A stretch of DNA of 10,780 bases from Casp-actino8 sp001510335 (GTDB lineage Bacteria; Actinomycetota; Acidimicrobiia; Acidimicrobiales; Ilumatobacteraceae): positions 1-10,780 of the forward strand of contig JAQCEM010000054.1 in assembly GCA_027729635.1 (NCBI GenBank). Reading direction: 5' to 3'. This document shows, in pieces, positions 1 to 6,998 of the stretch. The notes beneath the pieces were generated by a model. It was not told the DNA's origin and searched no databases. It saw only the letters and a list, made by a program, of their open reading frames with translations. The translations under genes were made by a program, and so were the position numbers. Within the stretch, counting starts at the first letter, position 1. Every line of letters starts with the position of its first letter.

Positions 1-1
1 T

Positions 2-355
2 TGGCGTGCGCTTGGTTTGAATGGTGCACAGATTGTGTTCAACCCTTCGGCAACTCACCGCGGACTCAGTGAGTACATCTGGAAAGTAGAACAACCAGCT
101 GCTGCTGTTGCCAACATCTACTACGTCGGTGCAATCAACCGTGTCGGCATCGAACCACTCGGCGAAAACGATTTCTACGGTCAGAGCTACTTCGTTGACC
201 CTGAAGGAAAGTTCGTTGGGGCACAGGGCGACCCGTACAAGCCAGAGTTAATCGTTCGCGATCTTGATATGAAGAAGTTGCGCGAAGTTCGCGATCGTTG
301 GGCGTTTTATCGCGACCGTCGCCCCGAGGCGTACGGCGATCTCACCGAGTTGTGA
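2..355 (+). CDS. Beta-ureidopropionase (N-carbamoyl-beta-alanine amidohydrolase), C-terminal part
   Basis: This is the C-terminal 117 residues of a nitrilase-superfamily amidohydrolase. The frame is open to the left window edge (first visible residues WRALGLNGAQ), so the start lies upstream. Visible family signatures are FNPSAT, the segment GLSEYIWKVEQPAAAVAN, GAINRVG and NDFYGQSYFVDPEGKFVG, followed by the closing YRDRRPEAYGDL. By family knowledge the enzyme hydrolyses N-carbamoyl-beta-alanine (or N-carbamoyl-beta-aminoisobutyrate) to the beta-amino acid, CO2 and ammonia in the cytoplasm. The catalytic Cys should lie about ten residues before the window, and the Glu and Lys of the triad also lie upstream, so none can be checked here. 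A dihydropyrimidinase gene begins 49 bases downstream, which favours this role over an N-carbamoyl-D-amino acid hydrolase or a general nitrilase. It is probably the first visible gene of the operon. Confidence 0.9.
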   Translation, partial: WRALGLNGAQIVFNPSATHRGLSEYIWKVEQPAAAVANIYYVGAINRVGIEPLGENDFYGQSYFVDPEGKFVGAQGDPYKPELIVRDLDMKKLREVRDRWAFYRDRRPEAYGDLTEL

Positions 356-404
356 TCGTTAAGTTGTAGTTAGTTCTTTTTCACCAAACATAAGGGGAGG
401 CATC

Positions 405-1853
405 ATGGCCAAAGTATTAATCAAGAACGGATTAGTCATTTCATCAACAGGTGTTATTGCCAACGACGTGTTGATCGATGGCGAAAAGATTGCTGCAGTC
501 GGTGCCCCGGGTTGGTTTGAATCATCCGAACAGGGTTGCGACAAGGTCATTGATGCCAAAGGTAAATATGTCATTCCTGGTGGCGTCGACGTACACACTC
601 ACATGGAACTTCCTTTCGGTGGAACATTCGCATCTGACACTTTTGAAACTGGATCGCGTGCAGCTGCCTGGGGCGGTGTCACGACAATCGTCGACATGGC
701 CGTTCAGCGATATGGCGAGAATGTTTTTGATGGTCTTGCCGAGTGGCATCGCAAAGCAACCGGTGAATGTGCAATTGACTACGCATTCCACCAAATCATT
801 GGCGGTGTTGATGATCAGTCGTTGAAAGACATGAAGTACCTCACCGAGCATGAAGGCATCAGCAGTTTCAAATTGTTCATGGCGTACCCCGGTGTGTTCT
901 ACAGCGATGATGGACAGATTTTGAAGGCTATGCAAACCGCTGCCGAGTGTGGCGCGATGATCATGATGCATGCTGAAAACGGTCCGGCTATTGATGTTTT
1001 GGTGCAGCAGGCACTGGCACGTGGCGAAACTGATCCCCGTTACCACTCATACACGCGTCCTTCACCGCTTGAAGCTGAAGCCACTCACCGCGCCATCGTG
1101 TTGTCACATGTCGCCGGCAACGTGCCGCTTTATATCGTGCATATGTCGGCTGGCGATGCTCTCAACGAAGTTGCCGCAGCTCGTCACAATGGGCGCAACG
1201 TGTTTGCCGAGACCTGCCCGCAGTATTTGTGGATGACTCTCGAAGAAACATTGGGTCAACCTGGGTTTGAAGGTTCAAAGTGGGTCTGCAGTACGCCGGT
1301 GCGTTCACGCGATCATGATCCGCATTACATCGGCCAGATGGGCCATGGTCATCAGGGCGACTTGTGGAAAGGCTTGCGTATGAACGAGCTCGCCGTCGTG
1401 AGTACCGATCACTGTCCTTTCTGTTTCAAAGATCAAAAAGAACTTGGTCTCGGTGACTTCTCCAAGATTCCGAACGGAATCGGTGGTGTTGAACACCGAA
1501 TGGAACTGATTTATCAGGGTGTGGTCGCTGGTGAACTCACACTTGAGCGTTGGGTTGAAACCTGTTGCACAACTCCCGCGCGCATGTTTGGTATGTACCC
1601 ACAAAAGGGCATCATTGCTCCTGGTAGCGATGCTGACGTTGTTGTTTGGGATCCAAACACCAAGACCAAGATTGGTATCAACGACAAGCATCACATGAAT
1701 ATGGATCACTCAGCCTGGGAAGGTTGGGTCATCGACGGAAAAGTGGACACAGTGTTCTCACGTGGAACTGTGCTCATTGATAACGATCAATATGTTGGCC
1801 GTAAAGGTCATGGCAAGTACATCAAGCGCGGCTTGTCGCAATATCTCGTCTGA
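405..1853 (+). CDS. hydA: Dihydropyrimidinase / D-hydantoinase
   Basis: This 482-residue cyclic amidohydrolase opens dihydrouracil or dihydrothymine to the N-carbamoyl-beta-amino acid used by the enzyme encoded just before it. The binuclear metal site is fully readable: HTH (His64, His66) in GGVDVHTHMELPFGG, the carboxylated Lys156 in SSFKLFMAYPG, His189 in MMHAENG, His246 in YIVHMSAG, and Asp335 in STDHCPFCF. The loop KIPNGIGGVEHRM and the C-terminal stretch around NMDHSAWEGW are typical of dihydropyrimidinases/D-hydantoinases rather than dihydroorotases or allantoinases. The length is normal for the family. The start is set by an excellent ribosome site (AAGGGGAGG, ending at 400) four bases before the ATG. 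5-substituted hydantoins are possible side or alternative substrates. The neighbouring ureidopropionase and semialdehyde dehydrogenase point to pyrimidines as the natural substrate. Confidence 0.95.
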   Translation: MAKVLIKNGLVISSTGVIANDVLIDGEKIAAVGAPGWFESSEQGCDKVIDAKGKYVIPGGVDVHTHMELPFGGTFASDTFETGSRAAAWGGVTTIVDMAVQRYGENVFDGLAEWHRKATGECAIDYAFHQIIGGVDDQSLKDMKYLTEHEGISSFKLFMAYPGVFYSDDGQILKAMQTAAECGAMIMMHAENGPAIDVLVQQALARGETDPRYHSYTRPSPLEAEATHRAIVLSHVAGNVPLYIVHMSAGDALNEVAAARHNGRNVFAETCPQYLWMTLEETLGQPGFEGSKWVCSTPVRSRDHDPHYIGQMGHGHQGDLWKGLRMNELAVVSTDHCPFCFKDQKELGLGDFSKIPNGIGGVEHRMELIYQGVVAGELTLERWVETCCTTPARMFGMYPQKGIIAPGSDADVVVWDPNTKTKIGINDKHHMNMDHSAWEGWVIDGKVDTVFSRGTVLIDNDQYVGRKGHGKYIKRGLSQYLV

Positions 1854-1885
1854 AACCCCCAAACAAAACACCTAAGGAGTTACCC

Positions 1886-3370
1886 ATGTACCGCATCGAT
1901 CATTGGATCGACGGACACACCGTCGCTAGTACTTCAGGACGAAATGGAAACATTTTCGATCCAGCAACCGGGCAGGTACAAGGCACTGTTGCTTTTGCTG
2001 ATGTCTCTGAAGTTGACAAGGCAGTCGCAAACGCCAAGGCAGCGTTGCCCGCTTGGCGCGCAACGAACTTGTCGCGTCGAGCCGAAATCATGTTCAACAT
2101 GCGCGAGCTGGTGTCGGCAAATCGTAAAGAGATTGCGGCATTGCTTACCAAAGAGCACGGCAAAGTTACTGCCGACGCATTGGGCGAACTTGCCCGTGGT
2201 CTGGAGAACATTGAATACGCCTGTGGCATACCGAATCTTTTGAAGGGTGGTTATTCCGAACAAGCATCTGCTGGTGTCGATGTCTACAACATTCGTCAGC
2301 CGCTCGGCGTCGTCGCGGGTATCACGCCGTTCAATTTCCCGGCGATGGTCCCAATGTGGATGTTTGCCAACGCAGTTGCTTGCGGAAACACTTTCATTTT
2401 GAAGCCATCAGAAAAAGATCCGTCGGCAGCAATGTTGATTGCTGAATTGCTGAAGCAGGCCGGACTTCCTGATGGCGTTTTCAATGTTGTGCACGGTGAC
2501 AAGGTTGCCGTTGATCGTTTGCTCGACCATCCCGACATTGCAGCAGTGAGCTTTGTGGGTTCAACGCCCATCGCGCGTTACATCTACGAAACTGGCACGA
2601 AGAATGGCAAGCGCGTTCAAGCACTTGGCGGCGCAAAGAATCACATGTTGGTTCTCCCAGATGCCGATCTTGATATGGCTGCCGATGCGTTGGTGAGTGC
2701 TGCATATGGTTCAGCTGGTGAGCGTTGCATGGCGATCTCGGTCGTCTTGGCAGTCGACACCATCGCCGACGATCTAGTGGGCAAAGTGCAAAGCCGCATC
2801 CCGAATGTTGTTGTGGGTAATGGCAATGATCCCTCAAGCGAGATGGGCCCATTGATCACTGGCGAACATCGCGACAAGGTTGCGAGCTATGTCGCTGGTG
2901 CTGCTGGCGAAGGAGCAGAGGTGGTTGTTGATGGCCGCGATGGCGCACCGACCGCAGGATTCTTCTTGAAGCCAAGTTTGATCGATCATGCCAAGCCGGG
3001 CATGAAGTGTTACGACGACGAAATTTTTGGACCGGTGCTTACCGTTGTTCGAGTGAAGTCATACGAAGAAGGTCTGCAACTCATCAACGACAATCAATTC
3101 GGAAACGGCACGGCGATCTTTACCCGTGACGGTGGTGTTGCTCGTCAATTCCAGTTTGATGTCAACGTCGGAATGGTCGGAATTAATGTGCCAATTCCTG
3201 TTCCGGTTTCGTACTACTCATTCGGTGGTTGGAAGGCCAGTTTATTCGGTGACCTGCACATGTATGGTCCAGACGGAATCCAGTTCTATACCCGAAGCAA
3301 AGTTGTCACGTCACGTTGGCCTGACCCTCGAACCAGCAAAGTCGATCTCGGCTTTCCGCAGAACAGGTAA
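1886..3370 (+). CDS. mmsA: CoA-acylating methylmalonate/malonate-semialdehyde dehydrogenase
   Basis: This 494-residue aldehyde dehydrogenase is of the MmsA/IolA type. It converts malonate semialdehyde or methylmalonate semialdehyde, with NAD+ and CoA, to acetyl-CoA or propionyl-CoA plus CO2. The nucleophile is Cys281 in GSAGERCMAIS, and the oxyanion Asn149 lies in ITPFNFPAMVP. LGGAKNHMLVLPDAD (247-261) carries Asn where hydrolytic aldehyde dehydrogenases have the general-base Glu, as expected for this CoA-dependent subfamily. The C-terminal region NVPIPVPVSYYSFGGWKASLFGD is also diagnostic. A good ribosome site (TAAGGAG, 1874-1880) precedes the ATG, 32 bases after the hydantoinase stop. In this operon it would finish catabolism of beta-alanine (from uracil) and beta-aminoisobutyrate (from thymine). 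Valine or inositol catabolism are the other known contexts of the family, but nothing nearby supports them. Confidence 0.95.
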   Translation: MYRIDHWIDGHTVASTSGRNGNIFDPATGQVQGTVAFADVSEVDKAVANAKAALPAWRATNLSRRAEIMFNMRELVSANRKEIAALLTKEHGKVTADALGELARGLENIEYACGIPNLLKGGYSEQASAGVDVYNIRQPLGVVAGITPFNFPAMVPMWMFANAVACGNTFILKPSEKDPSAAMLIAELLKQAGLPDGVFNVVHGDKVAVDRLLDHPDIAAVSFVGSTPIARYIYETGTKNGKRVQALGGAKNHMLVLPDADLDMAADALVSAAYGSAGERCMAISVVLAVDTIADDLVGKVQSRIPNVVVGNGNDPSSEMGPLITGEHRDKVASYVAGAAGEGAEVVVDGRDGAPTAGFFLKPSLIDHAKPGMKCYDDEIFGPVLTVVRVKSYEEGLQLINDNQFGNGTAIFTRDGGVARQFQFDVNVGMVGINVPIPVPVSYYSFGGWKASLFGDLHMYGPDGIQFYTRSKVVTSRWPDPRTSKVDLGFPQNR

Positions 3371-3378
3371 TTAACAAA

Positions 3379-4407
3379 ATGGAAATCGGTGTCGTACTTC
3401 AAACAACTCCGCCCAGTGCGCGAGTCGTCGATCTAGCAAAAAAGGCCGAGACTTACGGCTTCACGTATGTGTGGACTTTTGACAGTCATATCTTGTGGCA
3501 AGAACCGTTTCCGATCTTTGCCCAGATTTTGGCAGAGACGCGTAACGTGATTGTTGGTCCGATGGTGACCAACCCAGCAACGCGTGACTGGACCGTAACT
3601 GCGAGTTTGTTTGCAACTTTGAACGAGATGTACGGCAACCGTACAGTGATCGGTATTGGTCGAGGTGACTCGGCGGTGCGAGTGACCAATGGAAAGCCAA
3701 CTACTTTGGCAACTTTGCGCGAAAGCATTCATGTCATTCGCGAACTCGCTAATGGGCGCTCGGTGAATTACAAAGATTCTGAACTTCGCCTGCCTTGGGC
3801 GGGTAAGTCACGCGCAGAAGTGTGGGTTGCTGCATATGGTCCAAAGGCATTGGCGTTAACGGGCGAAGTCGGTGACGGATTCATTTTGCAACTCGCTGAT
3901 CCGAGCATCACCGAATGGACGATCAAAGCGGTTCGTGATGCTGCTGCAGCAGCAGGTCGCGATCCGAAGAGTGTCAAGATTTGTGTGGCTGCGCCAGCTT
4001 ATGTCACCGATGGTACCGAAGCTGGTTTGGCCCATGGTCTTGAACAGTGCCGTTGGTTTGGTGGCATGGTGGGCAACCACGTCGCCGACATTGTTGAGCG
4101 TTATGGCGACTCTGCTCCTGTGCCGAAAGCTCTCACCGACTACATCAAGGGTCGTCAGGGCTACGACTACAACGAGCACGGCAAGGCTGGCAATAGCCAT
4201 ACCACGTTCGTTCCAGACGAGATCGTTGATCGCTTTTGCATCGTGGGTCCCGTTGAGGCTCATGTCAAGCGCCTGAACGAATTGCGCGACATGGGTGTCG
4301 ACCAGTTCTCGGTCTATTTACAACATGATGCCAAAGACGAAACATTGCGTGCGTATGGTGAGAAGGTAATCCCCGCGATCGCCGAATATGTAAGAGCTAA
4401 ATCATGA
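3379..4407 (+). CDS. Luciferase-like (LLM class) oxidoreductase, probably F420-dependent
   Basis: This 342-residue protein has the luciferase-like monooxygenase/F420-reductase barrel. Visible elements are the N-terminal strand MEIGVVLQTTPPS, the segment YVWTFDSHILW (30-40), VGPMVTNPATRDW (59-71), GIGRGDSAVR (92-101) resembling the cofactor loop of methylenetetrahydromethanopterin-reductase-like enzymes, and VWVAAYGPKALALTGEVGDGF (148-168). It most resembles the uncharacterised CPS_4043-type F420 oxidoreductase family; that assignment is from memory, not a search. It starts only 8 bases after mmsA with a weak ribosome site, and its stop overlaps the start of the ABC ATPase (ATGA at 4404-4407), so it is coupled to both the catabolic genes and the transporter. 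Its reaction is unknown. A ring reduction or oxidation of the imported pyrimidine is an inference from context. FMN instead of F420 is possible; RutA, the uracil ring-opening monooxygenase, belongs to the same superfamily. Confidence 0.88.
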   Translation: MEIGVVLQTTPPSARVVDLAKKAETYGFTYVWTFDSHILWQEPFPIFAQILAETRNVIVGPMVTNPATRDWTVTASLFATLNEMYGNRTVIGIGRGDSAVRVTNGKPTTLATLRESIHVIRELANGRSVNYKDSELRLPWAGKSRAEVWVAAYGPKALALTGEVGDGFILQLADPSITEWTIKAVRDAAAAAGRDPKSVKICVAAPAYVTDGTEAGLAHGLEQCRWFGGMVGNHVADIVERYGDSAPVPKALTDYIKGRQGYDYNEHGKAGNSHTTFVPDEIVDRFCIVGPVEAHVKRLNELRDMGVDQFSVYLQHDAKDETLRAYGEKVIPAIAEYVRAKS

Positions 4408-5897
4408 CCGTCAATGTCCTGGAATTAAGAGAAATCAGCAAATCATTTCCTGGTGTGCAAGCGCTGAGTAACGTGTCGCTGATTGTTCGTCCAGGAACCG
4501 TTCACGCCATTTGTGGAGAGAACGGCGCTGGAAAGTCAACGTTAATTAAAATTGCGACTGGCGCCCAAAGTGCTGACTCCGGTGTGATTCAAATCTGTGG
4601 AGACCGGATTGATCACGCAAGCCGAAGAACAGTGCAAAATTTAGGTGTTCGTGCCATTTTTCAAGAGCGCCAAATTGCTCCAGATCTTTCTGTGACGGAA
4701 AATGTGTTGCTTGATCGTTTGCCAAAACGCTTTGGTCGTGTCGATTGGAAAAATGCGAAGATCCAAGCGAAGCAACGTATGAATGCACTTGAAATTATTC
4801 TCGACATTGATACTCCAGTGCGAAATTTGTCAGTGGCCCAACTACAAATGATGGAGATCGCTCGAGCAGTCAGTCTTGATGCTCGTTTGATTGTGATGGA
4901 TGAGCCAACTGCTTCATTAAGCCGTCATGAACTCGAACCACTTTTCCGGGTTATTAACAAATTGCGCGATGGTGGTGTCTCGGTTCTCTTTATTAGTCAC
5001 CATTTAGACGAAGTATTCGCGATCGCCGATGAGATAACCGTTATGCGAGACGGTGTTGTTATATCGCATGGAGAAATATCAGAGTTCACCCCAGCGTCAA
5101 TTGCTGAGTTGATGTTTGGTCGCACGGTTTCGTCGTCCCAAGCAGATCGAATGAGCCAAGGCGATTTATCTAAGCCTCGGCTTGTGATCAACAAGGTGTG
5201 TAGTGATCGCCTCAATGATGTTTCGTTGTCGGTATCTGCTGGAGAAATCGTCTCGGTCACGGGAGGTATTGGCGCTGGGGTATCAGAGTTGGCTCGTATG
5301 GCCGCTGGTGGGATGCTGAAAAGCTCTGGCGAGATTTTGGTGTATGACGATTCTCGCGAATCTCATGCGATCAGCAGTCGTCGCCAAGCCCTGAATCTGG
5401 GAGTTGCGTATCTGCCCGCAGACCGAAAGCGGAAAGGACTGTTACTCGAACGGACTCTTTCTGACAACATCGTTCTTGGACAGCAAGCGGCAGGATCAAA
5501 CCCTATTTTGACTCCTCGTAAGGTCTCCGAGTCAGCTCGGGCCATAGCCCCGTCAGCAAATATCAAAGCTGCCAATGTTGATGTTGTCGTGGGCACACTT
5601 TCTGGAGGTAATCAACAGAAGGTGATGATTGGCCGCTGGATGGGTGTTAACGCGCGAATCATGATTTTTGATGAGCCAACTGCTGGTATTGACATTGCAT
5701 CAAAATTTGAGATTTATAGTGAGCTTCGCCGCTTGGCTGATTCTGGAGTTGCAATTTTGATTTGCTCAACTGATTTTCAAGAGGTGGGACAAGTGTCAGA
5801 TCGAGTCATTGTGATGCGTTCTGGAAATATTGTGGGCGAGGTAGAGGGGAGCAAAGCGACCGAAGGTCGCTTGCTAGAGATGGAGATGTCAAAATGA
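4404..5897 (+). CDS. ABC importer ATP-binding protein, RbsA type (two fused nucleotide-binding domains)
   Basis: This 497-residue protein has two ABC domains in tandem, as in ribose/xylose-type (CUT2) importers. Domain 1 has Walker A GENGAGKST (38-46), a Q-loop near FQERQ (86-90), the signature-like LSVAQLQMMEIARA (142-155), Walker B LIVMDEPTA (162-170) and the H-loop His199 in ISHHLDE. Domain 2 has the degenerate P-loop GGIGAGVSEL without the lysine (287-296), YLPADRKRKGL (337-346), a canonical LSGGNQQKV signature (399-407) and Walker B IMIFDEPTAGID (419-430). A degenerate second P-loop is normal for this family, so it is not a defect. The protein would power uptake with the permease that follows. 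The start overlaps the upstream oxidoreductase stop and its own stop overlaps the permease start (both ATGA), which implies translational coupling. The substrate cannot be read from this subunit. Confidence 0.95.
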   Translation: MTVNVLELREISKSFPGVQALSNVSLIVRPGTVHAICGENGAGKSTLIKIATGAQSADSGVIQICGDRIDHASRRTVQNLGVRAIFQERQIAPDLSVTENVLLDRLPKRFGRVDWKNAKIQAKQRMNALEIILDIDTPVRNLSVAQLQMMEIARAVSLDARLIVMDEPTASLSRHELEPLFRVINKLRDGGVSVLFISHHLDEVFAIADEITVMRDGVVISHGEISEFTPASIAELMFGRTVSSSQADRMSQGDLSKPRLVINKVCSDRLNDVSLSVSAGEIVSVTGGIGAGVSELARMAAGGMLKSSGEILVYDDSRESHAISSRRQALNLGVAYLPADRKRKGLLLERTLSDNIVLGQQAAGSNPILTPRKVSESARAIAPSANIKAANVDVVVGTLSGGNQQKVMIGRWMGVNARIMIFDEPTAGIDIASKFEIYSELRRLADSGVAILICSTDFQEVGQVSDRVIVMRSGNIVGEVEGSKATEGRLLEMEMSK

Positions 5898-6937
5898 ATG
5901 TGGATAATCGATCGCCACTGAAGCAACGAATTTTGAGATCTGATGGAGCGAGGTTTATGGCTCCGTTAATCGTGGCAATCATCGCGATCTCGTTGTACAC
6001 CAACGGAGAAAACGGGAATTTCCTCGGTGGCGACAACTTGAAGAACATTCTTCTTCAAGTCTCTGTCCTAGGAATCATTGCGACCGGGCAGACTCTGCTC
6101 ATTGCTGCTGGTCAATTAGATCTGTCTGTGGCCACGCTTGCTGCGTTGGCAGGAGTCATCGGGGCGACAAGAATTAATGACGGTGGGTCCGAATTATGGG
6201 CGGTCGTATTAGTTCTCTTGATTTGTGCGCTGTTTGGACTTCTGTGGGGAATCTTGGTGGCCGGGTTGAAGATTCCGCCTTTCATTCTGACTCTTGGTGG
6301 TACCAGTTTGTTCGCGTCGATTGCTTTGCGAATTTCAAAGAGCTCTCCAGTCCCAGCGAGAGAACGGTTTGAATGGTTGGGAAGGGCCAAAGTATTTGGA
6401 GTACAAACGCCGATTTGGTATTTCCTCATCGTGGTTGTGATTGCGGCCTTTGTCATGCGGTACACGCGATTTGGGCGTCACGTATACGCAACTGGTTCAA
6501 ATGAGGAAGCCTCGTATCTGACTGGCATCCCGACTGCGCGGACAAAAGTTTTGTGTTTCGTTATCTCGAGCACCCTGGCTGGCTTCGCTGGGCTAGTGGC
6601 AATGGCTCGTATTTCTACTGGTGATCCACGTAATGGCTCCCAGTTGGCATTGCAGGCCATCGCGGCGGTTGTTTTGGGTGGAGGAACCCTCGCAGGCGGG
6701 CGCGGGTCACCAATTGGTACTTTTATCGGGGTAGTTCTTCTCGCAGTTGTCCAGTCGGCTTTGACTTTCAATAACGTTCAGACATTCTGGAACGATGCGG
6801 TCTTTGGATTGGTGCTCATATTTGCTGTCGTAGTGACGGCGATTGGTGATCTGCGACGCCGTCGTTTTGGGGCAAGGCCCATTTTGGCCTCGTTCATCAG
6901 AAGGAATGAGCCGGTTCAAGTGCCGAGTGAAAAGTGA
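5894..6937 (+). CDS. ABC importer permease, RbsC type
   Basis: This 347-residue inner-membrane protein has about eight to nine hydrophobic spans, roughly at residues 21-37, 51-73, 76-92, 102-124, 126-146, 174-190, 219-238, 252-291 and 301-318. Family hallmarks of the branched BPD_transp_2/RbsC group are AAGQLDLSVATLAALAG (71-87), IPPFILTLGG (127-136), the cytoplasmic coupling segment GSNEEASYLTGIPTARTK (201-218), and VVLGGGTLAGGRGSPIGT (259-276). Only one permease gene is present, so it probably acts as a homodimer, as is usual for CUT2 systems. The ATG lies inside the ATPase stop (ATGA overlap at 5894-5897). A basic, positively charged tail (RRRRFGAR, 321-328) follows the last span, suggesting a cytoplasmic C-terminus. 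Known relatives carry pentoses, autoinducer-2 and some non-sugar solutes. A pyrimidine or nucleoside cargo is inferred from the operon. Confidence 0.93.
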   Translation: MNVDNRSPLKQRILRSDGARFMAPLIVAIIAISLYTNGENGNFLGGDNLKNILLQVSVLGIIATGQTLLIAAGQLDLSVATLAALAGVIGATRINDGGSELWAVVLVLLICALFGLLWGILVAGLKIPPFILTLGGTSLFASIALRISKSSPVPARERFEWLGRAKVFGVQTPIWYFLIVVVIAAFVMRYTRFGRHVYATGSNEEASYLTGIPTARTKVLCFVISSTLAGFAGLVAMARISTGDPRNGSQLALQAIAAVVLGGGTLAGGRGSPIGTFIGVVLLAVVQSALTFNNVQTFWNDAVFGLVLIFAVVVTAIGDLRRRRFGARPILASFIRRNEPVQVPSEK

Positions 6938-6951
6938 GCTCTATTTAAGGT

Positions 6952-6966
6952 CTACGATCAACGTAG
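6952..6966 (+). other. Small inverted repeat in the leader of the binding-protein gene
   Basis: CTACG (6952-6956) and CGTAG (6962-6966) are perfect complements around a five-base loop ATCAA. They lie in the 61-base gap between the permease stop and the binding-protein start. The stem is short (5 bp), so it could be chance, a weak RNA hairpin in the leader, or half-sites for a small operator. I see no convincing promoter hexamers in this gap. Confidence 0.3.
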
Positions 6967-6985
6967 TAATGAGAAATCAAACACA

Positions 6986-6991
6986 GAGGGG
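6986..6991 (+). promoter_or_regulatory. Ribosome binding site fixing the start of the binding-protein gene
   Basis: GAGGGG stands seven bases (all A) before the ATG at 6999. The same frame is open upstream and contains another ATG at 6969 and an ATG at 6843 inside the permease gene, but neither has a comparable site. Starting at 6999 also puts the twin-arginine motif at residues 10-12, where an export signal should begin. The strength of the site fits the high output expected for a binding protein. Confidence 0.75.
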
Positions 6992-6998
6992 AAAAAAA

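Noticed and set aside
356..404. Possible internal promoter between ureidopropionase and hydantoinase.
   Set aside because: The 49-base gap holds a T-rich stretch and a strong ribosome site but no convincing -35/-10 pair.
522..1046. 174-residue open frame on the minus strand inside the hydantoinase gene.
   Set aside because: It is fully antisense to a gene with intact catalytic residues, has no recognisable motif or good ribosome site, and looks like a reading-frame shadow.
2481..2852. 123-residue minus-strand open frame within mmsA.
   Set aside because: Its Arg/Cys/His-rich composition is typical of antisense translation, and it overlaps the conserved catalytic core of mmsA.
3941..3952. Perfect palindrome CTGCTGCAGCAG.
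   Set aside because: It encodes a run of alanines in a helix of the oxidoreductase, so it is explained by coding repetition.
3872..4276. 134-residue plus-strand frame within the luciferase-like gene.
   Set aside because: It is a +1 shadow of a gene with clear family motifs; its sequence is low-complexity with no domain pattern.
5019..5027. GCGATCGC octamers (also near 4377) as possible HIP1-like or methylation motifs.
   Set aside because: Only a couple of exact copies occur, all within genes, and this is compatible with common codons (GCG ATC GCC) by chance.
5262..5292. Degenerate P-loop without lysine in the second ATPase domain, as a possible inactivating mutation.
   Set aside because: RbsA-type ATPases normally have a degenerate C-terminal P-loop; the signature and Walker B of that domain are intact.
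6843..6998. Longer N-terminal version of the binding protein starting inside the permease gene.
   Set aside because: The extension adds a basic segment before the Tat signal, lacks a ribosome site, and the GAGGGG site at 6986 clearly serves the ATG at 6999.
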